Origin: Gaiellasilicea sp963705515
GTDB taxonomy: Bacteria > Actinomycetota > Thermoleophilia > Gaiellales > Gaiellaceae
Assembly: GCA_963705515.1 (NCBI GenBank)
Contig: CAVPJV010000008.1
Span: 744,001-808,000, forward strand
DNA length: 64,000 nt
Direction of reading: 5' to 3'
The position numbers and the translations under genes were made by a program. This document shows positions 16,574-25,666 of the stretch, piece after piece; position 1 is the stretch's first letter, and every line of letters starts with the position of its first letter. The notes beneath the pieces are model-generated. The model did not search any database. It had not been told where the DNA came from and was given only the letters and a program-made list of their open reading frames with translations.

Positions 16574-16912
16574 ATGCCGATGCTGCTGATCGTCTCGCTC
16601 CTGCTGGCCGTCTTCGTGCTCGAGGAGCCCTGGAGCTGGGCTGCTGTCGTCGTCGGGGTGACACTCGAGCTCGGCGAGAGCTGGTTCTACGTCCGCTGGT
16701 CGCAGCGCCGTCGCCCGCACGTCGGCGTCGAGGCGCTGGTCGGCCGGCAGGCAGTGGTCGCGTCCGACTGTCGTCCGGAAGGGCAGGTGCGGGTCGCCGG
16801 CGAGTTGTGGCGCGCGCGGTGCGAGGAGGGCGCGTCGGCCGGCGAGGCCGTGGTCGTCCGAGCGGTTGAGGGCCTGACGCTCGCGGTCGAGCCGCTACCA
16901 GGCGACCGGTAG
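16574..16912 (+). CDS. NfeD-like membrane protein (short)
   Basis: The 112-residue product has two hydrophobic segments in residues 2-36 (LLIVSLLLAVFVLEEPWSW and a second one), followed by a small beta-rich domain with GVEALVGRQAVVASDCRPEGQVRVAGELWRARCEEGASAG. This is the OB-fold pattern of the NfeD C-terminal domain. Such proteins sit in the cytoplasmic membrane next to stomatin-like proteins or rhomboid-type proteases. No stomatin gene is adjacent here. The end overlaps the P450 stop tail to tail by 18 bases. Confidence 0.75.
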   Translation: MPMLLIVSLLLAVFVLEEPWSWAAVVVGVTLELGESWFYVRWSQRRRPHVGVEALVGRQAVVASDCRPEGQVRVAGELWRARCEEGASAGEAVVVRAVEGLTLAVEPLPGDR

Positions 16913-18121
16913 CCCGGCGACGCGGCGGAAGGTGGGCGTCGGACGCCACTCGAGCTCGTGCGGCTCGATCGCGAGCCGGAGCCCGGGCAGGCGGCGGAAG
17001 AGCGTCTCGAGCGCAATCTCGGTCTCGAGCCGGGCGAGCGGCGCTCCGAGGCAGTAATGGCTGCCGCGCCCGAAGGCGAGGTGCTTCGTGTCCGCCCGGC
17101 AGACGTCGAGGCGGTCGGGCTCGGCGAAGCGCTCGGGATCGTGATCGGCGGCGCCGAGGATGGCGATCACGAGCTCGCCGCGGCGAATCGTGTGGCCGCC
17201 GAGCTCGACGTCGGTGGCGGCCCAGCGGTTCAGCGTCCGCTCGACCGGCCCTTCGTAGCGCAGCACCTCTTCGATCGCGCCCGGCAGGAGCGATGGGTCG
17301 GCTCGCACCTGCGCGAGCTGCTCGGGATGTGCGAGCAGGTTGACGACTGCGTTGCCGATCAGGCCGACCGTCGTCTCGTGGCCGGCGACGATCAGGAGTA
17401 CGACCGTGCCGAAGAGCTCCGACTCCGAGAGCGCGTCCTCGTCGTCCCGTGCGGCCAGCAGCGCGCTGACGAGATCGTCCTGCGGGTCGGCACGCCGGGC
17501 TGCGAAGAACTCGGTCAGGTAGGCGACGAAGTCGCCCATCTTCGCGGAGAACCGCTCGAGCTCGTCGTCGTCGAGCACGGGCGTGATGATCGCGTCCGAC
17601 CACTCCTGGAATCGGGCATGGTCGCCGTGCGGCACTCCGAGCATCTCGGCGATCACCGTGATCGGGAGCGGGAAGGCGTACTCGGCGGAGAGATCCATCT
17701 CGCCGCGGGGCTCCACAGCGTCCAGCAGTTCGTCCGCGATCGCCTGGATCCGCGGGCGCAGCTGCTCGACCATCTTCGGCGTGAACGCCTTCGTGACCAG
17801 GCGGCGCAGGCGGCGGTGGTCGTCGCCGTCGCGGTTGAGCATGTGGTTCTCGATCAGCTCGAAAGCCGGCAGCATCGGGATTGCGGCCAGCTCCTCCTCC
17901 GTCAACGCGAGCCGCTGGTCGCGGACGAAGCGCTTGTCGTCGAGCAGCATCGCGGCGGCGTCCTCGTGCCGGGTGACGAACCAGATCATGCTCTCGCCGT
18001 CGATGCCCGGCTGGCAGACGACGGGGTCGTGCTCACGCATCTGCGCGAAGACGCGCTGCGGATCGGCTCGGAAGTCCGGCCCGTAGAGGTCGTACTTGCG
18101 CTGCGTCGACGCCACCTCCAA
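16895..18121 (-). CDS. Cytochrome P450
   Basis: The 408-residue product has the P450 signatures in order: I-helix AGHETT near residue 245, the ExxR pair in EEVLRYEG, and the haem loop FGRGSHYCLG with the axial cysteine at 357. It is a soluble bacterial class I type needing separate ferredoxin and reductase; none is adjacent. The substrate is unknown. ATG 18121 gives a normal N-terminus (MEVASTQRKYDLYGPDF). A strong hairpin precedes the gene. Confidence 0.93.
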   Translation of the reverse strand: MEVASTQRKYDLYGPDFRADPQRVFAQMREHDPVVCQPGIDGESMIWFVTRHEDAAAMLLDDKRFVRDQRLALTEEELAAIPMLPAFELIENHMLNRDGDDHRRLRRLVTKAFTPKMVEQLRPRIQAIADELLDAVEPRGEMDLSAEYAFPLPITVIAEMLGVPHGDHARFQEWSDAIITPVLDDDELERFSAKMGDFVAYLTEFFAARRADPQDDLVSALLAARDDEDALSESELFGTVVLLIVAGHETTVGLIGNAVVNLLAHPEQLAQVRADPSLLPGAIEEVLRYEGPVERTLNRWAATDVELGGHTIRRGELVIAILGAADHDPERFAEPDRLDVCRADTKHLAFGRGSHYCLGAPLARLETEIALETLFRRLPGLRLAIEPHELEWRPTPTFRRVAGLPVAW

Positions 18122-18155
18122 CCAGCTTAGACTGCGCGGCCGCCTACTGAGATGA

Positions 18156-18185
18156 CGCGAGGCCGCCCCGAAGGGCGGCCTCGCG
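18156..18185 (-). terminator. Hairpin terminator behind the subtilase gene
   Basis: A 13 bp perfect stem (cgcgaggccgccc with its complement) closes a CGAA loop, 22 bases behind the stop of the minus-strand peptidase gene and before the P450 start. There is no clear T-run, as is common in high-GC actinobacteria. Confidence 0.8.
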
Positions 18186-18206
18186 AATGGTGCGATCCGG
18201 CTCGCG

Positions 18207-21200
18207 CTACTTCGTGACCGTCAACTCGACGGGCACCTGCGTGATACCGGGTGTGACATTCGACGTCAGCCCGGCGAGCGAGCTGAAGATGCCGTCCCTG
18301 GTGGCCGACACGTCGTAGGTCACGGTCTGCGTTCCGCCTGCCTGCGGCGGCGTCAGGTTGATGGTGAAGTCCGTGTTGTTGCCGGGGTTCGCAGCGAGGT
18401 TCTTGCCGCTCGACCCGTCACGGTTCTCGGCCCCGAAGTTGGTGCCCGAGGCCGGATCGCCAGCACCTGCGCCGGGGTTGCCGTACGTCATCGTGACCTG
18501 CTCGGCGCCCGGGGAGATCCTCAGCCACACCTGGAACGAGTGCGTCGTCACGTTGCTGAAGTTCCGGACACCTGCCCAGTCGACGACGATCCACGTGCTC
18601 ACGCCGTCGGTCAGCGTGCCGATGCGGATCGCGCCGGCCGCGGCCGGGTTGAGGTCGCTCCAGAACGGCGCGACCACGTTGTTCGGCCGGGCGGCGTTCG
18701 GGAACGTCTGCGGGGTGAACACGATGTCCGCAGCCGTTCCGCCGCCGAGCACGAGATAGCCGTTCGACACGACGCCGAGCCGCGTGTAGGGCTCGCCGCC
18801 GTACATGAACGTCGGCGTGTTGAAGTTCGTGATCGTGTCGTCGCCGACTCCGGCGATCGGCGCGATCCCGAACAGCGACAGCGGCAGGTAACCGCCCGCA
18901 GGCGAACCGCCTGCCGTGATCGACGTCACCTGCGGCGGCAGCGCAGGCACGAGCGAACCGGCGAACTTCACCTGGTTACCCGTGACCGTTGCCGGAGCCG
19001 AGGCGTTCTTGTACACGAGCTTGCCGTTGCTGTCGCCGTTGCCGACCGTGAGGTTGACGTTGGCGGCGAGGCTGCCGAGGTTCGACAGCGACACCGAGCA
19101 GTGGCTGAGGCCCGTGTTGACAAGGAACGTCGTCGGAGCGCAGGTGTGCGTCATGCTGACCGCTCCCTGCTTCCGCACGAACGCGACCGGGATGGTCACG
19201 CTCTTGTCGCCGTTCCGCGGGATCAGGTAGATCCGCGCGAAGTACTGCCCGTTGGCGACTGCTGGTGCGCTGATCGTAATCGGGAACGTCAACGAGGTGT
19301 TCTTGTTGATCTTGAGCGCCTTGTTCTTGTCCCCGACCGTGATCGTGACGCCGGCCGGCTGCGTGATCTTGATGTCGAGCGTCTGGTTCTTGTTCGACAC
19401 GTTCCGCGCAGTCCGCTGCGTCGTGACCTCACCGGTCATCGTCGTTGCGTCGATGCTGGCGAGGTTCAGGTCGATCCGGTGCAGCGGGTCGGTCACCGAG
19501 GCGAGGAAGTTCGCCGTCGTCTCGTTGAAGACCAGCGTCGGATCGATCGCCGCGAGCACGTCGAGCCCGCCCGCACCGGCGTCGAACGGATCGAAGTCCG
19601 TCACGCCGTCTTCCTTCACGACGTCCTGAGACGCCGATGTCATGAGCGCCGACTTCACCTCGGCCGGCGTCCAGTCCGGATGGAACGCCCGCACGAGCGC
19701 GGAAGCGCCCGCCGAGTGCGGTGACGACATCGACGTACCAGCGATCGCCTGGAAGAACTGCCCAGGCGGGCCGTTGACGGTGCCGATCGGCTGCGGCGTC
19801 ATCCCGGCCAGGATCTGGATACCCGGTGCCGTGATGTCCGGCTTGATGAAGTCGCCCACCGGGCCGCGTGACGAGAAGGTCGCCATCACGTTGCCCTTGG
19901 CCGGCGACTCGATGCCGGTCGTCCACGTCGCCGTCACTCCCGGCTTGGTGGAGATGAACGTCGTCAGATCGGCGTTCGGGCCGTCGACGTGGATCGCCGG
20001 CAGCCAGTGGTTGTCCGTCTCGACGTCCTGCGAGATCGGGTTGTAGAGGATCATCCCGGCCGCGCCGCCCTGCGCGACGTTGAAGCCCTTGTCGACGCGG
20101 GCGTTGACGCCACGCTGGCAGGCGACGATCTTGCCCACCGCCGTGCCCGCCACGAGTGGCGTCTGGCACAGCGCGTCCTCACCCGGGATCGACTGCGAGA
20201 GCACGACCGGCGTCGCCGACGAGATGCCGCCGGTGATGGTCACGCCAGGCTTGTCGAGCGTCGAGCCGTCGGACGACTTCAAGTGGAGCGTCGTGGTGAA
20301 CGCCCCGTTCCACGTCGACGCGCCGACCGTCGTCTCCCACGGTCCGCCGTGGGCGGCCGTCGCAGCACCCGGGCCGGAGTTGCCGGCCGAGGCGTTGACG
20401 TTGATGCCCGCGTTGAACGCGTCGAGGAACGCGAGGTCGACTGGATCGGTGTACGGGTTCGCACCGCCGCCGATCGAGAAGTTGATCACGTCGACGCCGT
20501 CCAGGATCGCCTGGTTGACGGCCCTCACCGAGTCGGAGTTGAAGCAGCCCTGCTCGAGGCAGACGCGGTACATGATCACGTGCGCGCCCGGTGCGACGCC
20601 CGAGATCGGGCCGCGCTCGACGCCGAACGTCTTCGCCGTGTCGAGGACGTTGCCGGCCGCGGTCGACGAGGTGTGGGTCCCGTGACCTTCGGCGTCGCGT
20701 GGCGAGCAGACCGCCGTGACGTTGTTGCAGAACTCGCCCGGAATCGCGCCGACGACCGCGAGGTACGTCTGCAGGAACGCGTAGGCGCCGATCAGCTTGT
20801 TGTTGCAGCTGAACGGAGCGCCGAGCGCCGGGTCGAGGCCGTTGCCGAACTGGCACCCGTAGGTCCCGGGGGGTGCCGCGAGGCCGTGGTCGCGCGAACG
20901 ACGGATGCTCGGGCCAGATACCGGTGTCGAGGACGCCGACGATCTGCCCCTTGCCTGCGTTGTCCGAGCCGCCGGCCTTGTTCCAGACCGTCGGCGCGCC
21001 GATCCACGAGATCGACTGGTAGTCGGGCTGGCGCAGCGAGTCCTTCTGGACCGCCACGACGCCGTCGACCTTCAGCAGGTTCGAGATCTGATCCGCCGGC
21101 ACGATCGCCGAGACGCCGCCGTACACCGTCTGGAACGACTGCTTCACGTCGGCGCCCGGAACGGAGCTCTCGACTGCCTTGTCGATCTTGTCGCTCACGG

Positions 21201-21576
21201 CCGCGGTGTAGGTCTCGTACGCGTCGACCGCGCCCTTGTTGGCCTCCAGCTCCTTGCCCGTCTTGCCCGGGCTCGTCGCTGCGAGACCTGCCACGCCGCC
21301 GTCGTAGGACGCCGTGGAGTCGTAGTCGTACTTGATGATCACGTTGACCGGCGTGCTGTCGGTACGCCCGAGCAGCGACGGATCGGTCTGTGCGAGTCGC
21401 GCGACATCCGACTTCGCGCCCTCGATCGTGTTGTCGGCTACGAGCGGCGACGCCGTCAGGTTCGACGGGTTCACCGCGCCGCTCTGAGCCGAACTACTGG
21501 CTGCAACGACGCCGAGTGCAAGCAACATTGCGAGCACGACGGAACCGGACAGCCTTCGCCCAAGCTTCGCCCTCAA
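18207..21576 (-). CDS. Secreted subtilisin-like serine peptidase (S8) with inhibitor I9 and PA-type insert, frameshifted
   Basis: TTG 21576, right behind ggggaggacac, starts a signal peptide (RAKLGRRLSGSVVLAMLLALG). Then follow an inhibitor_I9 propeptide (KYDYDSTASYDG to AIVPADQISNLLKVDGVVAVQ) and the catalytic domain with Asp in VGVLDTGIWPEHPSF, His in GHGTHTSSTAAGN and Ser in GTSMSSPHSAGASALVRA. A PA-like insert (AVGKIVACQRGVNARVDKG) sits between His and Ser. The C-terminal 350 residues are beta-rich and Asn/Thr-rich, probably cell-surface domains. One extra base near 20897 shifts the frame just after the catalytic Asp; removing it joins both halves into one protein of about 1120 residues. 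Confidence 0.85.
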
Positions 21577-21698
21577 GTGTCCTCCCCTTCGATTGTCGTA
21601 CCGGCAGGGCCGCTTTCCTACGCATTGCCGGTAGGCGCGCATTGTCTCGCTCCGCCCACCAAAGTTCAAGAGTTCGACATCAGGGTACGATCCGTGAC

Positions 21699-22058
21699 AT
21701 GAAGGCGGTGCCACTCGTCGCGGTCGTTGTGATGCTGTTGGTGATGCCCACCGGAGCTGCTCTCGCGGCCGGCGACGGAACCTCCGCCCGCCTGAGGATC
21801 GCGCGCACGCATCCGCTCGAGTTGCGCGGCGAGCGATTCCTCCCGAACCAGTCCGTGACGCTCCGCGTCGAGATCGGTACGAAGGTCTACAAACGGTCGC
21901 TGCGCACGTCGGCGGCGGGGAGGTTCGAGACGACGTTCACAAGCCTGGTCCTCGACCGGTGCAGCAACCGCCTCGCCGTGAAGGCCGTCGGCGCCCGCGG
22001 CGACAAGGTCGAGTTCGAGCTTCAGACGCTGCCGTGCCCGAACCGGCACGTGGGCTGA
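21699..22058 (+). CDS. Small secreted protein of unknown function
   Basis: The 119-residue product has a signal peptide (MKAVPLVAVVVMLLVMPTGAALA) followed by a beta-rich domain with RLRIARTHPLELRGERFLPNQSVTLRVEIG, resembling a single Ig-like or carboxypeptidase-regulatory fold. Two cysteines near the end could form a disulfide. A TACGAT box at 21686-21691 ends seven bases before the ATG, so the mRNA may be leaderless. It is divergent from the subtilase gene. No family is recognised. Confidence 0.75.
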   Translation: MKAVPLVAVVVMLLVMPTGAALAAGDGTSARLRIARTHPLELRGERFLPNQSVTLRVEIGTKVYKRSLRTSAAGRFETTFTSLVLDRCSNRLAVKAVGARGDKVEFELQTLPCPNRHVG

Positions 22059-22083
22059 CCGTCGCCGTCGCCGACTCGCGGCC

Positions 22084-22803
22084 GTGGGCGAGAAGACGCT
22101 GAAGCTGACACTCGAGTACGACGGATCGGGATTCCGGGGCTGGGCGCGTCAGCCGGGCGAACGAACCGTGGAGGGGGCGCTGCGGGAGGCGCTCGACGCG
22201 GTCTACGGGCGCTGGAGCGACCTCGCCGTCGCCGGGCGGACGGACACGGGTGTCCACGCGTCGGCTCAGGTCGCCTCGCTCGTCGCCGCCGGCGGGCCGC
22301 CGCCGGAGCGCGCGCCCGACGCGCTGAACGCGGCGCTGCCGGCCGACATCGCCGTGCTCGGTGTCGAGCCGGCCGCCGAGGGGTTCAACGCGCGCTTCGC
22401 CGCCAAGTCTCGCGCGTACCGTTACCGGGTCCTGCACCGCCGGGTCCGCTCACCCTTCGCCGACCGGCGCGCGCTCTGGTGGCCGCGGCCGCTGGACCGC
22501 GACGCGCTCGAGGCGGCGGCTGCGCTGATTCCGGGAAAGCACGACTTCACAGCATTCACGCCGACCGAGACGCAGCACCGGCTCTTCACCCGCACCGTTC
22601 TCAGCGCCGCCTGGGAGGACCACGACGAGGAGCTTCACTTCACGATCGCCGCCGAGAGCTTCCTGCGGCACATGGTGCGGACCCTCGTCGGGACGATGCT
22701 CGAAGGGCGCGAGCTGGCGCCGTTGCTGGCGGGGCGGCCGCGGGCCGAGGCGGGGATGACGGCACCGCCGTGGGGTCTCTATCTCGAGCGCGTGGACTAC
22801 TGA
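22084..22803 (+). CDS. truA: tRNA pseudouridine synthase A
   Basis: The 239-residue product has the TruA core: LEYDGSGFRGWARQPG near the N-terminus, the catalytic Asp in GRTDTGVHA, and later SFLRHMVRTLVGTML. It converts uridines 38-40 of the anticodon stem. GTG 22084 follows the small secreted gene by 25 bases. TruA usually follows rplQ in Gram-positive genomes; here it lies 7 kb away. It is separated from the next gene by hairpin element copy 2. Confidence 0.95.
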   Translation: MGEKTLKLTLEYDGSGFRGWARQPGERTVEGALREALDAVYGRWSDLAVAGRTDTGVHASAQVASLVAAGGPPPERAPDALNAALPADIAVLGVEPAAEGFNARFAAKSRAYRYRVLHRRVRSPFADRRALWWPRPLDRDALEAAAALIPGKHDFTAFTPTETQHRLFTRTVLSAAWEDHDEELHFTIAAESFLRHMVRTLVGTMLEGRELAPLLAGRPRAEAGMTAPPWGLYLERVDY

Positions 22804-22813
22804 GCCGCCTCGC

Positions 22814-22819
22814 TACGAT
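22814..22819 (+). promoter_or_regulatory. Candidate -10 box directly before hairpin element copy 2
   Basis: TACGAT matches the -10 hexamer seen before several genes in this window. Transcription would start near 22825, exactly where the 5' arm of the element begins, so the element would form the 5' leader of the HAD gene. A weak -35 candidate (gtggac) lies 16 bases upstream. Confidence 0.45.
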
Positions 22820-22824
22820 CGGCA

Positions 22825-22988
22825 AGTGCCTGCAAAGGCAATGTCCTCCGAGCTGCTGCCGGCCGCACAGCGGCGCGCTGCGGCGTCCTCAGTCGCGTCC
22901 ATACCTTCGGGTATGAACGCTCCCTGCGTCCTTGCATCGCTTGCTGTGCGCCCGGCAGCAGCGCGGCAACATCACCTCTGGAGGCACT
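22825..22988 (+). repeat. 164 bp multi-stem hairpin element, copy 2 (HAD gene leader)
   Basis: It has the same architecture as the element at 10698-10863. Outer stem agtgcct (22825-22831) pairs with 22982-22988, middle stem gctgctgccgg (22852-22862) with 22952-22962, inner stem cgcacagc (22864-22871) with 22943-22950, and the apical stem gcgtccatacc (22895-22905) with 22910-22920 around a TTCG tetraloop, with one mismatch. The stems outside the core differ from copy 1, while the internal-loop sequences cctcagtc and tccctgcgtcct are identical. The ribosome binding site ggagg (22980-22984) of the following gene overlaps the 3' outer arm. Confidence 0.9.
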
Positions 22989-22989
22989 G

Positions 22990-23625
22990 ATGCGCTTCCC
23001 GGTCGTGCTCTTCGACTTCGACGGCACCGTGATCGACTCGGGGTCGATCATCATCGCGTCGATGCGCCACGCGACGAAGACCGTCCTCGGCCGCGACATC
23101 CCGGACGAGGAGCTCGGCCGAGCGGTCGGCGGCTCGGGTCTGATCGAGCAGATGCGGCTGATCGACCCCGACCGGGTCGACGAGCTCGTCGCCTGCTACC
23201 GCGAGCACAACGAGCCGCTGCATGCCGAGCTGGCCGAGTGCGCGGGGATGACCGACGTGCTGACGATGCTGAAGGCGGAAGGCCGCCGCCTCGGGGTCGT
23301 GACGGCGAAGCGCCGGGAGACGGTCCGGCTCGCCTTCTCATACCTGCCGCTGGAGCAGTTCTTCGACGTCGTCGTCGGCTCCGACGACACCGACCGTCAC
23401 AAGCCCGATCCCGCGCCGCTCGAGCACGCGCTCGGCCTGCTCGACGCCGGCCGGGACGAGGCGGTCTACGTCGGTGACTCGCCCTTCGACATCCGCGCCG
23501 CCAAGGGTGCAGGCATGCACTCGATCGCCGTCACCTGGGGCGGCATCCATCCACGCGAGCGGCTCGAGGCGGAGGAGCCGGATGCCGTGGTCGCGTCGGC
23601 CGAGGAGCTCCTTGCCGCCCTCTGA
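22990..23625 (+). CDS. HAD-family phosphatase (PpaX/Gph-like)
   Basis: The 211-residue product has the HAD motifs: FDFDGTVID with nucleophile D9 and acid D11, the VVTAK motif II region, a Lys in HKPDPAP, and YVGDSPFDIRAAKGAGM as motif IV. The helical cap between motifs I and II is of the phosphoglycolate phosphatase/pyrophosphatase type. The substrate cannot be fixed from sequence. The ribosome binding site lies in the hairpin element. The end overlaps the ligA start. Confidence 0.88.
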   Translation: MRFPVVLFDFDGTVIDSGSIIIASMRHATKTVLGRDIPDEELGRAVGGSGLIEQMRLIDPDRVDELVACYREHNEPLHAELAECAGMTDVLTMLKAEGRRLGVVTAKRRETVRLAFSYLPLEQFFDVVVGSDDTDRHKPDPAPLEHALGLLDAGRDEAVYVGDSPFDIRAAKGAGMHSIAVTWGGIHPRERLEAEEPDAVVASAEELLAAL

Positions 23626-25666
23626 GACGCAGCGCAAACGCGCCGCGCAGCTCCGGGAGCAGCTCCACCACCACAACTACCGGTACCACGTGCTCGACGA
23701 CCCGGAGGTCCCCGACGCCGAGTACGACCGCCTCTTCGACGAGTTGAAGGCGCTCGAGGAGGAGCAGCCGGAGCTCGCGACCGATGACTCGCCGACACGG
23801 CGCGTGGGCGGGCCGCCCTCCGACAAGTTCAAGAAGGTCGAGCACCTGGCGCCGATGGGGTCGCTCGAGAAGGTGACGACCGACGAGGCGATTCAGAAAT
23901 GGGCCGACGACGTTCGCAAGCGGCTCGACTCGGACGAGCCAGTCTCGTACGTGATCGAGCCGAAGATCGACGGCTCCGCGATCTCGCTCGTCTACGAGAA
24001 CGGCCGGCTCGTTCGAGGCGCCACGCGCGGCGACGGCCTCCGCGGCGAGGACGTGACCGTCAACCTCCGCACGATCCGCTCGATCCCGCTGACGCTGAAG
24101 GGCGACGTGCCGCCGCTGATGGAGGTGCGCGGCGAGGTGTACTTCCCGCTCTCCGGCTTCCGGCGCTTCAACGAAGAGCAAGTTGCGGCGGGGAAGGCGC
24201 CCGCCCCGAACCCGCGCAACGCCGCGGCCGGCTCGCTGCGGCAGCTCGACTCGCGGATCACGGCCGCGCGGCCGCTCGCCGTCTGGGTCTACGGCACCGG
24301 CTATCGCGAGGGCGTCGCGCCGGACACGCACTTCGAGACGCTCGCCTGGCTGCGCGAGCGCGGCTTCCGGACGAACCCGTTCGCGGAGCGCTTCGAGTCG
24401 ATCGAGGAGGTGGCCAAGGCGATCGAGGGCTGGGAGAAGCGCCGCGCCGAGCTCGACTACGAGATCGACGGGATCGTGATCAAGGTCGACTCCTTCGACC
24501 AGCAGCAGCGGCTCGGCGCGCTGCACGAGCGACCCCGCTGGGCGCGTGCGTTCAAGTGGGCGCCGATGACCGCGGAGACGAAGCTGGTGAAGATCGCGAT
24601 CCGCGTCGGCCGCACCGGGGCGCTCAACCCGTGGGCGATCCTCGAGCCGGTCAACGTCGGCGGCGTCACCATCTCCCGCGCCACGCTGCACAACGAGGAG
24701 GACATCAACCGCAAGGAGATCCGCGAGGGCGACCGCGTCATCGTCCAGCGGGCCGGGGATGTGATCCCGCAGATCGTCGGCCCCGCCGGCCCGCACGCGA
24801 AGGGCACGAAGGAGTTCAGGATGCCCGAACGCTGCCCGCTCTGCGACGCCGAGATCGTCAGGCCGGAGGGCGAGGTCATGCACCGCTGCCCGAACCGGGC
24901 CTGCCCTTCACGCGGGCTCGAGACACTGAACAACTGGGTCATGGGTGCGATGGACATCGAGGGGGTGGGGGAGCAGTTCGTCCGCCGGCTCTGGGACGAG
25001 GGGCTGCTGCGCTCGATGCCCGATCTCTACCGCTTGACCGCCGAGCAGCTGATGGAGCTCGACGGCTACGCGGAGATCTCCGCCCGGAACGCGGTCGAGG
25101 CGATCCAGCAGTCGACGGCCCAGCCGTTCTCGCGGGTCCTCTTCGGGCTCAACATCCCGGACGTCGGCTGGGTGACGGCGCGTAACCTCGCCCGCCACTT
25201 CGGCGACGTCGACAGACTGCTCGGCGCGAGCCAGGAGGACATCCAGGAGGTCGATGGGATCGGCCCCGATCGGGCCGAGGCGATCGCCGGCTGGTTCGAC
25301 GACGAGCAGAACCGGACGCTCGTCGCCGAGCTCCGCGAGCTCGGTCTCCGCTTCGAGGTCGGCGACGAGGAGAAGCCGGTGGAGGGACCGCTGACCGGCA
25401 CGCAGTACGTGATCACGGGAACGCTCGAGGGATTCACGCGCGACGAGGCCGCAGCCGCGCTCGCCTCGCTCGGCGCCAAGGTCTCCGACAACGTCTCGAA
25501 GAAGACGACCGGCGTCGTCGTCGGGGAGAGCCCGGGCTCGAAGGTGGCCAAAGCCGAGAAGGCCGGCGTTCCGATCCTCTCCGAGGCCGACCTGCGCGAG
25601 CTCGTCAAGGACGCGCCTGCGAACGCCTCCACCGGCGAGCTGCCGGCACCCCGGCGGCGTCGCTAG
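23612..25666 (+). CDS. ligA: NAD-dependent DNA ligase
   Basis: The 684-residue product has all LigA domains: Ia (HHHNYRYHVLDDPEVPDAEYDRL), the adenylation site EPKIDG with K118, the OB fold, a four-Cys zinc finger (CPLCDAEIV through CPNRACPSR), helix-hairpin-helix repeats and a C-terminal BRCT domain. It seals nicks during replication and repair using NAD. TTG 23612 lies behind ggagctcc and overlaps the end of the HAD gene; no ATG or GTG fits the family N-terminus. The stop overlaps that of the convergent dacB-like gene. Confidence 0.95.
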   Translation: MPPSETQRKRAAQLREQLHHHNYRYHVLDDPEVPDAEYDRLFDELKALEEEQPELATDDSPTRRVGGPPSDKFKKVEHLAPMGSLEKVTTDEAIQKWADDVRKRLDSDEPVSYVIEPKIDGSAISLVYENGRLVRGATRGDGLRGEDVTVNLRTIRSIPLTLKGDVPPLMEVRGEVYFPLSGFRRFNEEQVAAGKAPAPNPRNAAAGSLRQLDSRITAARPLAVWVYGTGYREGVAPDTHFETLAWLRERGFRTNPFAERFESIEEVAKAIEGWEKRRAELDYEIDGIVIKVDSFDQQQRLGALHERPRWARAFKWAPMTAETKLVKIAIRVGRTGALNPWAILEPVNVGGVTISRATLHNEEDINRKEIREGDRVIVQRAGDVIPQIVGPAGPHAKGTKEFRMPERCPLCDAEIVRPEGEVMHRCPNRACPSRGLETLNNWVMGAMDIEGVGEQFVRRLWDEGLLRSMPDLYRLTAEQLMELDGYAEISARNAVEAIQQSTAQPFSRVLFGLNIPDVGWVTARNLARHFGDVDRLLGASQEDIQEVDGIGPDRAEAIAGWFDDEQNRTLVAELRELGLRFEVGDEEKPVEGPLTGTQYVITGTLEGFTRDEAAAALASLGAKVSDNVSKKTTGVVVGESPGSKVAKAEKAGVPILSEADLRELVKDAPANASTGELPAPRRRR

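Noticed and set aside
22814..22988. Hairpin element copies as ends of an insertion sequence or MITE
   Set aside because: Terminal arms of the two copies differ completely, no target duplication is seen, and the conserved part is internal.
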